Source: Lachnospiraceae bacterium
GTDB lineage: Bacteria > Bacillota > Clostridia > Lachnospirales > Lachnospiraceae
Assembly (NCBI GenBank): GCA_024681595.1
Contig: JAILAN010000145.1
Span: forward strand, 1-51,422
Direction: 5' to 3'
Length of the DNA stretch: 51,422 nucleotides
This document shows positions 1 through 9,061 of this stretch, in pieces. The notes below the pieces were generated by a model, which did not search any database, had not been told where the DNA came from, and worked only from the letters and a program-made list of their open reading frames with translations. Position 1 is the stretch's first letter. Every line of letters starts with the position of its first letter. The position numbers were made by a program, and so were the translations under genes.

Positions 1-278
1 GCATCCGCTGCCAGCTTGGCAATCTGCTCAAATCCCTCGGGATATTCCAATGAAGCCATTTTCTTAAATTCTTCATCGAGCCTGTCCAGACTTACCATCA
101 AAGACCCCATTGAGTTTTCATTTTCCGGGTCCAGAGAATTGATCTCACCGTCGATCTTAACTATCTCGGCAAGGATCTCTTCCATGCTGTTTTTGTATAT
201 TTCTACTGACTCGTCCTTTTTGCCGCATCCGGTTAAAAACACAACCAGAATACATATAAATATAAGATACTTTTTCAA
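1..278 (-). CDS. Lipoprotein of unknown function (C-terminal part beyond window edge)
   Basis: This minus-strand reading frame runs off the left edge. It starts at TTG 278-276, with an AAGGAG Shine-Dalgarno on that strand at about 285-290. The first residues are KKYLIFICILVVFLTGC followed by GKKDE, a lipoprotein signal peptide with an LTGC lipobox whose Cys lies near residue 17. The mature part is acidic and helical, with several Met-Glu-Glu-type stretches. No enzyme motif is visible. It is probably a lipid-anchored surface protein. It is divergent from metH. The plus-strand frame overlapping this region is a shadow: it has no ribosome-binding site, whereas the minus frame has both a binding site and a signal peptide. 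Confidence 0.75.
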   Translation of the reverse strand, partial: MKKYLIFICILVVFLTGCGKKDESVEIYKNSMEEILAEIVKIDGEINSLDPENENSMGSLMVSLDRLDEEFKKMASLEYPEGFEQIAKLAAD

Positions 279-372
279 TTTGAACTCCTTTATTATTTAT
301 CTAAAATAAGTTATCATAAATGAGGTTGAATATCAAGTTGAGCAGATATGCAGTGGCATATCGGAGATTATT

Positions 373-2805
373 ATGACTAAAAAAGAATTCAGAAAACTAT
401 GTGAAAGCGGTTTCGTTTTCCTAGACGGAGCAACTGGCTCCAATCTGGTAAAAAAAGGAATGAAATCCGGAGTCAGTCCGGAAAAATGGATACTTGAGAA
501 TCCTGAAGCCATTATTGAACTTCAAAGTGAGTATGTCAAAGCAGGAAGCAATATAGTTTATGCACCGACATTTACTTCAAACAGGATAAAACTAGCTGAA
601 TACGGGCTCGCTGAAGATATTGTCAGGATAAATACAGAACTTGTCAACCTGTCAAAAAAAGCCGTCGACGGTAAAGCTATGGTTGCAGGAGACCTGACTA
701 TGACAGGTAAGCAGCTCATTCCCATGGGGAACATGGAATTTGAACGTCTCATAGATATTTATAAGGAACAGATATCGATCCTTTATAAAGCAGGCGTTGA
801 CCTTTTGATCGTCGAGACTATGATGTCACTTCAGGAGACCAGAGCCGCCCTTATTGCAGCCGGGGAAGTATGCGATCTTCCTGTAATGTGTACTTTATCA
901 TTTGAGCAGGATGGCAAAACCCTTTATGGATCAAATCCCGAAAACTGTGCGATAGTATTGGAATCTCTGGGCGCTGATGCTGTAGGTGCAAACTGTTCTT
1001 CCGGGCCTGACAGACTTAGTGAAGTCATTAAAAAGATGGCTTCTGTCTGCAATATACCCATAATCGCCAAACCTAATGCCGGAATGCCGGTTCTTAATTC
1101 TGACGGTGAAACTGTTTATACAATGTATGAGGATGAATTTGCCGATGAATGTCTTAAACTCATCGATTCCGGAGCTACGATCCTCGGTGGCTGCTGCGGA
1201 ACAGCACCCTCATATATCAGCGCATTAAGATCGAAGATAGCGGATAAAAGAGAGTTTAAGCTCAGATCGCCATTTACCAGGAGAGTATTGTCTTCTGAAA
1301 GACAGATGCTTGCTTTCGGACTGGATGATCCTTTTATAGTTGTTGGAGAAAGGATCAACCCGACCGGCAAGAAAAAACTTCAGGAAGAGCTTAGAAACAA
1401 CAGCATGGAAATGGTACAGCGCTTTGCCGAAGAGCAGGAGAACTGCGGAGCCAAACTGCTGGATATTAACGTAGGCATGGGCGGGATCGACGAAAAATCC
1501 ATGATGCTCAAGGTGCTTGATGTAGTCGGATTGACAACGTCACTTCCGCTTTGTATTGACACTTCATCTCCTGAGGTACTTGAGGCTGCTCTCAGGCATT
1601 ATTGCGGAAGAGCCCTAGTCAATTCTGTATCCTGTGAAAGCGCCGTCATGGAGAAAAAACTCAATATAGCAAATAAGTACGGCGCAATGATAATAGTACT
1701 TCCGCTTAGTGATGAAGGATTGCCTAAAAACTTTGATGAAAAGCTTTCGAACCTTAAAAAGATCACAGACAGGGCTTATGAACTGGGATTCAGGGATGAA
1801 GATATTGTAGTTGACGGACTGGTTTCAACTGTCGGCGCCAACAAGAATTCAGCACTGGAAGTTATTGAAACCATACGATATTCTCATGATCATAATCTGG
1901 CTACAACCTGCGGACTGTCCAACATTTCTTTTGGATTACCTGAACGAAGCTTTATTAATACGGCATTTTTGACTATGCTGATCGCTAACGGACTTACAAT
2001 GGCGATAATGAATCCGTCCCAGGACCTGCTTATGAATGCTTTTTATGCATCTGATCTGCTTATGAACAAAAAAGATGCTGATATTAGCTATATAAACAGG
2101 ATGAACGAAAGTTCATTCAGTATTCAGAAAAACAATTCGGAAACCGGTTCCGGAAGCACTTTGAATAACGATGGCGATATTGAAAACATTCTTTTTAAAG
2201 ATGTATTAAAAGGCAATACCGGGAGTATAGCCCAGCATACTCAGGAAGAAATAAAAAAAGGAGCTGATGCAAATGATCTGCTAAATAACTTCCTTCTTCC
2301 TGCAATAGCTAAGGTGGGAGAGCTGTTTAACAGCGGAAAATATTTTCTGCCCCAGCTTATTTCATCAGCAGAGGCCATGAAATCATCAATAGAAGTACTG
2401 AAGCCATATATGAAGACCAATGACAGTGATTCCCAAAGTGCTGTAGTTGTTATGGCTACGGTAAAGGGCGATATTCATGATATAGGCAAGAATCTTGTTG
2501 TTCTGATGCTTGAAAACTATGGCTTTAAGGTCATTGACCTCGGTAAAGACGTTGACAAAGAACTGATAGTCAAAACAGCCGTAGAAAATGACGCAGATAT
2601 TATTGGATTAAGTGCTCTTATGACCACAACGATGGAAGAAATGCGCCGTGTGGTTGAATATGCACATGAATGCGGATGCAGATCCAAGATCATGGTCGGT
2701 GGTGCAGTTATAACCGATGACTATGCCAAAGAGATCGGAGCCGATGCTTATTCCAAAGATGCACAGGATGCCGTTGAGGTTGCAAAAACGTTAATTAACG
2801 GATAA
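373..2805 (+). CDS. metH: Cobalamin-dependent methionine synthase, short form without reactivation domain
   Basis: Transfers a methyl group from methyltetrahydrofolate via cobalamin to homocysteine, giving methionine in the cytoplasm. The 810 residues hold three modules in order. The homocysteine methyltransferase barrel covers about 1-290: DGATGSNL near residue 19, a Cys near 207, and the zinc-binding GGCCGT near 272-277. The pterin-binding barrel covers about 320-570 and opens with GERINPTGKKKL. The B12 cap and Rossmann domain cover about 600-810, with the base-off motif DIHDIG around 700-705 whose His ligates cobalt. The C-terminal AdoMet-binding reactivation domain of E. coli MetH (about 1220 residues) is absent, as in many Firmicutes and Clostridia. 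The start is ATG 373 behind CGGAG. A corrinoid reductive activase is not in the window. I see no cobalamin riboswitch in the short 279-372 leader. Confidence 0.93.
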   Translation: MTKKEFRKLCESGFVFLDGATGSNLVKKGMKSGVSPEKWILENPEAIIELQSEYVKAGSNIVYAPTFTSNRIKLAEYGLAEDIVRINTELVNLSKKAVDGKAMVAGDLTMTGKQLIPMGNMEFERLIDIYKEQISILYKAGVDLLIVETMMSLQETRAALIAAGEVCDLPVMCTLSFEQDGKTLYGSNPENCAIVLESLGADAVGANCSSGPDRLSEVIKKMASVCNIPIIAKPNAGMPVLNSDGETVYTMYEDEFADECLKLIDSGATILGGCCGTAPSYISALRSKIADKREFKLRSPFTRRVLSSERQMLAFGLDDPFIVVGERINPTGKKKLQEELRNNSMEMVQRFAEEQENCGAKLLDINVGMGGIDEKSMMLKVLDVVGLTTSLPLCIDTSSPEVLEAALRHYCGRALVNSVSCESAVMEKKLNIANKYGAMIIVLPLSDEGLPKNFDEKLSNLKKITDRAYELGFRDEDIVVDGLVSTVGANKNSALEVIETIRYSHDHNLATTCGLSNISFGLPERSFINTAFLTMLIANGLTMAIMNPSQDLLMNAFYASDLLMNKKDADISYINRMNESSFSIQKNNSETGSGSTLNNDGDIENILFKDVLKGNTGSIAQHTQEEIKKGADANDLLNNFLLPAIAKVGELFNSGKYFLPQLISSAEAMKSSIEVLKPYMKTNDSDSQSAVVVMATVKGDIHDIGKNLVVLMLENYGFKVIDLGKDVDKELIVKTAVENDADIIGLSALMTTTMEEMRRVVEYAHECGCRSKIMVGGAVITDDYAKEIGADAYSKDAQDAVEVAKTLING

Positions 2806-2844
2806 GATTATTAGATAATACTAACTGATTGAACGGAGAATTAT

Positions 2845-4461
2845 ATGCTCGGAGCAGATGCTTTAGTTAAATGCCTTGAACTTGAAGGTACTAAATATGT
2901 TTTCGGATATCCCGGAGTGGCAATATGTCCTTTTTATAACAGTATTTTATCGTCTGATATCAAAACCATACTGATACGCACTGAACAGAATGCTGCACAT
3001 GCCGCATCTGGTTATGCCAGAGTTTCCGATTCGGTAGGAGTCTGTGCGGTCACATCCGGCCCCGGAGCGACCAATGTGATAACCGGAATAGCCACTGCTT
3101 TTGCTGACAGTATCCCCCTTGTGGTGATTACCGGCCAGGTCAGCTCAGAACTTCTGGGTTCGGATGTGTTCCAGGAAGCTGATATTACCGGTGCTGTTGA
3201 ATCATTTGTTAAATACAGTTATCTTGTTCGGGATGTAAATGATATACCCCGTATTGTTAAAGAAGCGTTTCATATTGCCTGTACGGGTCGTAAAGGTCCG
3301 GTTCTCATTGATGTTCCGATCGATGTTCAGAATGCTGAACTTAAAAAGTTTGCTTATCCGGAGTCTGTTAAGATGAGGACTTACAAACCTACCGTAAAGG
3401 GTAACATGGTACAGATAAGAAAGGTTGCCGAGAAGCTTGCAAAAGCCAAAAGACCTGTTATATGTGCCGGTGGAGGTGTGATCCTTTCATGTGCACAGGA
3501 TTCTTTACGTAAATTTGCAGACAAGAATAAAATTCCCGTTGTTTCTACGATGATGGGAATCGGAGTAATGCCTACAAAAGATCCGATGTATTTCGGAATG
3601 GTTGGGAATAACGGCAAACCATATGCCAATCGTGCAATGAATGAAGCGGATCTTATCATTATGGTTGGAGCCCGGGTTGCAGACAGAGCGATATCTCAGC
3701 CCGATCTTATTATGGAAAACACTGTTCTGATACATATCGATGTTGATCCGGCCGAAATCGGCAAAAATGCAAAACCTTCTATCCCTCTTGTCGGTGATGC
3801 CAGACATATATTTGATGATCTGATATCAATAGATATAAACGGAAACTATGATTCGTGGATAAATTCATTAAGAGTTTACAGACAGTCTATGGAACCGCAA
3901 AGAGAACCTGATCCTTCATATGTTGATCCTGCCGGATTTATCACTCTGTTATCTGAAAAAATGAAGGATAATGCGGTATATGTTGCCGATGTCGGACAAA
4001 ATCAGATATGGTCCTGTGCTTATCATATAGTTAAAAACGGCAGATTCCTGACATCCGGCGGAATGGGTACAATGGGTTATTCTATTCCCGCTGCAATGGG
4101 AGCCAAACTTGCTTATCCCAAAAAACAGGTGGTTGCTGTATGCGGTGACGGCTCTTTTCAGATGTCGATGATGGAACTGGCTACCATACGTCAGTATGAT
4201 ATACCTGTTAAGATCATTGTATTAAAGAACAGGTATCTGGGAATGGTCAGGCAGTATCAGCATTTTAAGTATAACGATAATTATTCGGTCGTCGATCTCG
4301 GAGATCTTCCTGATCTTTCTAAAATGGCCGGTGCATACGGAATTCGTTTTATGAAGCTTTCTAATATGAAAAAAGCTGACAGTATCATAGACGAGTTTTT
4401 GGAAAACGATGAATCGGTGATCCTCGAATGTGACATAGATCCTATGGATCTTGTTCACTGA
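2845..4461 (+). CDS. ilvB: Acetolactate synthase, large catalytic subunit
   Basis: Thiamine-diphosphate enzyme that condenses pyruvate with pyruvate or 2-ketobutyrate, the first shared step of branched-chain amino acid synthesis. At 538 residues it is near the usual 550-590. The catalytic Glu is E47 in RTEQNAAHAA (RHEQGA in most homologues). The N-terminal pyrimidine-binding domain covers about 1-170, the central FAD/DHS-like domain about 190-330, and the C-terminal pyrophosphate-binding domain about 370-535, with GDGSFQMSMMEL near 434 and the following Asn in KNRYLG. ATG 2845 is preceded by CGGAG. Two ACT-domain regulatory subunits and ilvC lie downstream, which favours the biosynthetic AHAS over a catabolic AlsS. 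Substrate preference cannot be read from sequence. Confidence 0.9.
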   Translation: MLGADALVKCLELEGTKYVFGYPGVAICPFYNSILSSDIKTILIRTEQNAAHAASGYARVSDSVGVCAVTSGPGATNVITGIATAFADSIPLVVITGQVSSELLGSDVFQEADITGAVESFVKYSYLVRDVNDIPRIVKEAFHIACTGRKGPVLIDVPIDVQNAELKKFAYPESVKMRTYKPTVKGNMVQIRKVAEKLAKAKRPVICAGGGVILSCAQDSLRKFADKNKIPVVSTMMGIGVMPTKDPMYFGMVGNNGKPYANRAMNEADLIIMVGARVADRAISQPDLIMENTVLIHIDVDPAEIGKNAKPSIPLVGDARHIFDDLISIDINGNYDSWINSLRVYRQSMEPQREPDPSYVDPAGFITLLSEKMKDNAVYVADVGQNQIWSCAYHIVKNGRFLTSGGMGTMGYSIPAAMGAKLAYPKKQVVAVCGDGSFQMSMMELATIRQYDIPVKIIVLKNRYLGMVRQYQHFKYNDNYSVVDLGDLPDLSKMAGAYGIRFMKLSNMKKADSIIDEFLENDESVILECDIDPMDLVH

Positions 4462-4505
4462 TTATCGGAATCTGGCTTTTATATATTTATTTATTCGGAG
4501 TGCAT

Positions 4506-4991
4506 ATGAAAAAAATCTATTCGGTACTTGTTGAAAACAGATCGGGCGTTCTTTGTAAAGTAGCCGGATTGTTTTCGAGAAGAAATTTTAATATTGATTC
4601 CCTTGCTGTCGGTGAAACTGATGACAGATCAGTTTCTCGAATGACTATCGTATCATCCGGTGACAGCCGTACTATTGAGCAGGTTGAAAAGCAGCTAAAC
4701 AAGAAACTTGATGTCATCAAAGTCAAAACTTTTTTTGAAGATGAGAGCATATGCCGGGAGCTTCTCTTTTTAAAAGTGAAATATAACAAAACTAACAGAA
4801 GAGATATCATGGAAAACTGTGAGATCATGGGCGCAAAGATTGTTGACATGTCCACTAATCTTATGCTTATACAGATGTGTGATACACCGGAACGCATTCA
4901 GATACTGCTTGATATGTTTAAGAGCGTATCCATAGTGGAGATAGCACGTACCGGATGCCTGGCGCTTCAAAAGTGTACTGAAACCGAATAA
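4506..4991 (+). CDS. ilvN: Acetolactate synthase small (regulatory) subunit, first copy
   Basis: ACT-domain subunit that activates acetolactate synthase and confers feedback inhibition by branched-chain amino acids. The N-terminal ACT domain (about 3-75) has the family pattern VENRSGVLCKVAGLFSRR followed by NIDSLAVG. The C-terminal small-subunit domain follows and ends in VEIARTGCLAL. ATG 4506 is chosen because GGAG at 4497-4500 lies five bases upstream; a GTG at 4500 would overlap that site. The protein is 161 residues, typical of the 160-residue IlvH/IlvN type. It directly follows ilvB. A second, clearly diverged copy follows at 5073. The C-terminal half is less conserved with the second copy than the N-terminal half. 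Confidence 0.9.
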   Translation: MKKIYSVLVENRSGVLCKVAGLFSRRNFNIDSLAVGETDDRSVSRMTIVSSGDSRTIEQVEKQLNKKLDVIKVKTFFEDESICRELLFLKVKYNKTNRRDIMENCEIMGAKIVDMSTNLMLIQMCDTPERIQILLDMFKSVSIVEIARTGCLALQKCTETE

Positions 4992-5004
4992 TAATGCATT
5001 AATC

Positions 5005-5033
5005 TTGAATTTAACACGCTGACATGCTAAAAT
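5005..5033 (+). promoter_or_regulatory. Candidate SigA promoter upstream of the second ACT subunit
   Basis: TTGAAT at 5005-5010 and TAAAAT at 5028-5033 are separated by 17 bases, in the 81-base gap between the two small-subunit genes. This would allow the second subunit and ilvC to be transcribed apart from ilvB. It is inferred from consensus match only. Confidence 0.5.
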
Positions 5034-5072
5034 TTTTCGTGATCTGTGTTTTAAGTTATTGACGGAGTATAT

Positions 5073-5573
5073 ATGAACAAAAAAGTATTTCAGATAATAG
5101 TTGATAATACATCCGGAGTCCTCAGCAGGATATCCGGTTTGTTTTCGAGAAGAGGCTATAATATCGAATCCATTACCGCCGGCGTAACAGCCGACGAGAG
5201 ATTTACCAGGATAACGATAGTTGCTTCAGGTGAGGATGAAGTTCTCGTTCAGATCGAAAAACAGGTTGCTAAACTTGTAGATGTACGCGATATCAGAGAA
5301 CTTGAACCTGAAAATTCGGTATACAGAGAGCTGGCGCTGGTTAAGGTAAAGGCTGATGCTTCTTTGAGGGATTCCGTAAAATCGATAGTTGATTTTTACA
5401 AAGCCAAGATCATAGATGTAGGCTATGACAGCCTTATCATTGAACTGACGGGTAATTCAGCCAAGATAGATTCGTTCCTGGATATACTCAGAGATTATGA
5501 GATACTCGAACTGGCACGTACAGGTATAGCCGGATTGTGCAGAGGCACTGATGGCGTTTTATATTTAAAGTAA
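5073..5573 (+). CDS. ilvH: Acetolactate synthase small (regulatory) subunit, second copy
   Basis: This second ACT-type regulatory subunit has 166 residues. It shares the same architecture as its neighbour: VDNTSGVLSRISGLFSRR near residues 10-27, then NIESITAG, and a C-terminal domain ending LELARTGIAGL. By eye the two copies share the glycine- and arginine-rich signature blocks but differ at most other positions, so this is an old paralogue pair, not a recent duplication. ATG 5073 follows a CGGAG site. It lies 29 bases upstream of ilvC and has its own candidate promoter. Both copies could act on the single ilvB here, or one could pair with a catalytic subunit encoded elsewhere. The symbol is given by family, not by experiment. 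Confidence 0.88.
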   Translation: MNKKVFQIIVDNTSGVLSRISGLFSRRGYNIESITAGVTADERFTRITIVASGEDEVLVQIEKQVAKLVDVRDIRELEPENSVYRELALVKVKADASLRDSVKSIVDFYKAKIIDVGYDSLIIELTGNSAKIDSFLDILRDYEILELARTGIAGLCRGTDGVLYLK

Positions 5574-5587
5574 ATGATTTAATTTGA

Positions 5588-6625
<1,038 letters not shown>

Positions 6626-6649
6626 ATGATCGTTCTGACAGTTATTTAC

Positions 6650-6682
6650 AGAAAGAATTCCGCTTGCGGAATTCTTTCTTTT
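6650..6682 (+). terminator. Rho-independent terminator after ilvC
   Basis: A perfect stem GAAAGAATTCCGC / GCGGAATTCTTTC (6651-6663 and 6666-6678) closes on a CCGCTTGCGG end that can form a stable CUUG tetraloop. It is followed by a T-rich run. It sits only about 25 bases before the leuC start, so leuCD expression must come from read-through or an unseen promoter. Confidence 0.85.
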
Positions 6683-6706
6683 ACACCGTAATAAGGAGGA
6701 AACATT

Positions 6707-7966
6707 ATGGGAATGACCATGACTCAAAAGATCCTCGCTGATCATGCATCACTTGATCATGTTGAAGCCGGACAGCTCATAGAGGCCGATCTTGACCTTG
6801 TTTTGGGAAATGATATCACCAGTCCTGTAGCTATTAAGGAAATGGATAAAATGAAGGTAAACGGGGTTTTCGATAAGGATAAGATAGCCCTTGTTCCTGA
6901 TCATTTTGTTCCAAATAAAGATATTAAATCTGCAGAACATTGCAAATGTGTGCGTGAATTTGCAATAAAAAACAAGATAACCAATTACTTTGAAGTAGGG
7001 AAAATGGGCATAGAACATGCACTATTACCTGAACAGGGACTGACTGTAGCCGGAGATGTGATCATAGGAGCTGACTCGCATACATGTACATACGGTGCTC
7101 TCGGTGCATTTTCGACAGGTGTCGGTTCCACCGACATGGCCGCCGGAATGGCCACTGGTAAAGCCTGGTTTAAAGTTCCTTCTGCGATCAGGTTCAATAT
7201 TACAGGTAAGCCTTCAAAATATGTATCAGGCAAAGATGTTATCCTTCATATAATCGGAATGATCGGTGTAGACGGAGCATTGTACAGATCAATGGAATTT
7301 ACAGGCGACGGAATAAAGAATCTGTCAATGGATGATCGATTCACCATAGCCAACATGGCTATCGAAGCAGGAGGAAAAAACGGCATTTTCCCAGTTGATG
7401 ATCTGACTGTTGAATACATGAAAGAACATTCAACCAGAAAGTATAAGATATTTGAAGCTGATCCCGATGCTGTTTATGATGAGGAATACACTATTGATCT
7501 CGGAAAGCTGGAACCCACTGTAGCATTTCCTCATTTACCGGAAAACACTAAAACTATCGGCGAAACAGGAGAAGTTAAAATAGACCAGGTGGTTATCGGA
7601 TCCTGCACTAACGGACGTATCGATGATATGCGGATCGCCGCAGAAATCTTAAAGGACAGAAAAGTTGCTGAAGGTGTCAGATGTATCATTATTCCTGCCA
7701 CACAGAGTATCTATCTGCAATGTATTAAAGAAGGGCTCTCAGAGATATTCATAAATGCAGGCTGCGTTGTATCAACACCTACATGCGGGCCTTGTCTGGG
7801 CGGTTACATGGGTGTTCTTGCTGCCGGAGAAAGATGTGTATCAACGACTAACAGGAATTTTGTCGGCAGAATGGGACATGTAGATTCAGAGGTTTATCTG
7901 TCATCACCTGCAGTTGCTGCTGCATCTGCAATAACAGGGTATATTTTTGACCCTCGTAAGATATAG
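6707..7966 (+). CDS. leuC: 3-isopropylmalate dehydratase, large subunit
   Basis: Aconitase-family [4Fe-4S] enzyme that, with LeuD, isomerises 2-isopropylmalate to 3-isopropylmalate in leucine synthesis. The 419-residue size and the separate small subunit match the short archaeal/clostridial LeuC (HacA-like) class rather than the 466-residue E. coli form. Cluster-ligand cysteines are in IGSCTNGR (near 299) and PTCGPCLGG (near 359 and 362). Other family blocks are [18 protein letters not shown] near 122-139 and [13 protein letters not shown] at the end. The start ATG 6707 has a strong AAGGAGG. The SD of leuD overlaps the leuC stop, so the pair is coupled. leuA and leuB are elsewhere. Confidence 0.94.
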   Translation: MGMTMTQKILADHASLDHVEAGQLIEADLDLVLGNDITSPVAIKEMDKMKVNGVFDKDKIALVPDHFVPNKDIKSAEHCKCVREFAIKNKITNYFEVGKMGIEHALLPEQGLTVAGDVIIGADSHTCTYGALGAFSTGVGSTDMAAGMATGKAWFKVPSAIRFNITGKPSKYVSGKDVILHIIGMIGVDGALYRSMEFTGDGIKNLSMDDRFTIANMAIEAGGKNGIFPVDDLTVEYMKEHSTRKYKIFEADPDAVYDEEYTIDLGKLEPTVAFPHLPENTKTIGETGEVKIDQVVIGSCTNGRIDDMRIAAEILKDRKVAEGVRCIIIPATQSIYLQCIKEGLSEIFINAGCVVSTPTCGPCLGGYMGVLAAGERCVSTTNRNFVGRMGHVDSEVYLSSPAVAAASAITGYIFDPRKI

Positions 7967-7974
7967 GAGGTAAC

Positions 7975-8463
7975 ATGGAAAACGCCAGAGGAACAGTATT
8001 TAAATACGGTGACAATGTTGATACAGATGTCATCATACCTGCCAGATATCTTAATTCATCGGATCCAAATGAGTTATCAACTCACTGCATGGAAGATATC
8101 GATAAAGAATTCGTTTCAAAAGTCAAAAAAGGAGATATCATCGTTGCGGGCAAAAACTTCGGTTGCGGTTCATCCAGAGAACATGCTCCGATCTCAATTA
8201 AGGCATCAGGTGTATCCTGTGTTATTGCTGAGACATTTGCAAGAATCTTTTACCGTAATTCCATAAATATCGGTATGCCTATAATCGAATGCCCCGAAGC
8301 TTCCAAAGAAATCGAGCAGGGGGATGATGTCGAGATTGATTTTAATACGGGAATCATCAAAGATATAACAAAGGGTACAACCTATCAGGGACAGTCATTT
8401 CCTGAATTTATGCAAAAGATAATAGATGCCGGTGGTCTTGTAAATTATATTAATGAAAAATAA
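7975..8463 (+). CDS. leuD: 3-isopropylmalate dehydratase, small subunit
   Basis: Swivelling-domain partner of LeuC; the 162-residue length matches the short class. The motif [16 protein letters not shown] (about residues 55-70) is the substrate-binding loop, and [10 protein letters not shown] near 22-31 is typical of this subfamily. The SD AGGAGG (7965-7970) overlaps the leuC stop codon, implying translational coupling and equal stoichiometry. The last 11 bases overlap the next gene, a membrane protein unrelated to leucine synthesis. Confidence 0.95.
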   Translation: MENARGTVFKYGDNVDTDVIIPARYLNSSDPNELSTHCMEDIDKEFVSKVKKGDIIVAGKNFGCGSSREHAPISIKASGVSCVIAETFARIFYRNSINIGMPIIECPEASKEIEQGDDVEIDFNTGIIKDITKGTTYQGQSFPEFMQKIIDAGGLVNYINEK

Positions 8464-9061
8464 GATATTAATAGTTATTTTCATTTCGGTATTATTGATC
8501 TTAACCGGTTTGTTATCTTTTTGGGGAATTAGAGAATACCAGAAAGCTCACAGGCCTTACCTGTATTGTAATGATCATGCCATAACGAAACCGGAATACG
8601 AATATTTTTATAATTCATATAAACAGTTTTATATCCATTCGTTTTCGAATTTCTTTTCATATATGGGCGTTGATGCCAGTGCCGATCTAGAAGATCAGGA
8701 ATATGAAAACGGCAAAACATTCGGACAGATGCTTCAGGAAGAGACTCTTGAACAGATCAAAGAAACTTATGCTCTTTATGATGATGCGCAGCTAAACGGG
8801 TTTGTATATGATGCGGACACTTCATTTAATGAGTATTTTTCAATGGTCGAAGAATCGTGCAGGGCATCCGATACCAGTCCTGATAAGTATTTCAGACAGT
8901 TTTACGGCCCTGATTGTAATGTCAGGCTGATCAGGGAATACATGATCCGTGGATTTTATGCCGCTGCGTATTATGATCATCTGATAAGTGAAACATCCGA
9001 GGACGAAGCATATATTTACGTTAATGAACTTAAAAAGGGGTATAAGACAGAGTATTACTGA
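8453..9061 (+). CDS. Membrane-anchored SurA-N-like protein without PPIase domain
   Basis: This 202-residue protein has one N-terminal membrane segment (about 5-26, [17 protein letters not shown]) and an extracytoplasmic part. Residues about 40-110 ([18 protein letters not shown], then [15 protein letters not shown]) resemble the N-terminal chaperone domain of SurA/PrsA-like peptidyl-prolyl isomerases common in Lachnospiraceae. The parvulin catalytic domain expected downstream is absent. The start overlaps leuD by 11 bases and the stop overlaps the next start (TGATG), so it is coupled to the glycosyltransferase gene. I infer a possible folding or adaptor role for that partner or its products. 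The family assignment is by pattern only, and a distinct unknown family is possible. Confidence 0.6.
   Translation: MKNKILIVIFISVLLILTGLLSFWGIREYQKAHRPYLYCNDHAITKPEYEYFYNSYKQFYIHSFSNFFSYMGVDASADLEDQEYENGKTFGQMLQEETLEQIKETYALYDDAQLNGFVYDADTSFNEYFSMVEESCRASDTSPDKYFRQFYGPDCNVRLIREYMIRGFYAAAYYDHLISETSEDEAYIYVNELKKGYKTEYY

Noticed and set aside
16-309. Plus-strand frame of 97 residues at the left edge
   Set aside because: It has no ribosome-binding site and lies opposite a minus-strand lipoprotein gene with a good SD, signal peptide and lipobox.
279-372. Cobalamin or SAM riboswitch ahead of metH
   Set aside because: The gap is under 100 bases and shows neither a B12-box nor SAM-riboswitch-like helices.
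2806-2844. T-box leader for the ilv genes
   Set aside because: The space before ilvB is only 39 bases and lacks T-box or terminator structures.
4506-5573. Assembly duplication producing two small subunits
   Set aside because: The two copies differ at most nucleotides and have different flanks, so they are true paralogues.
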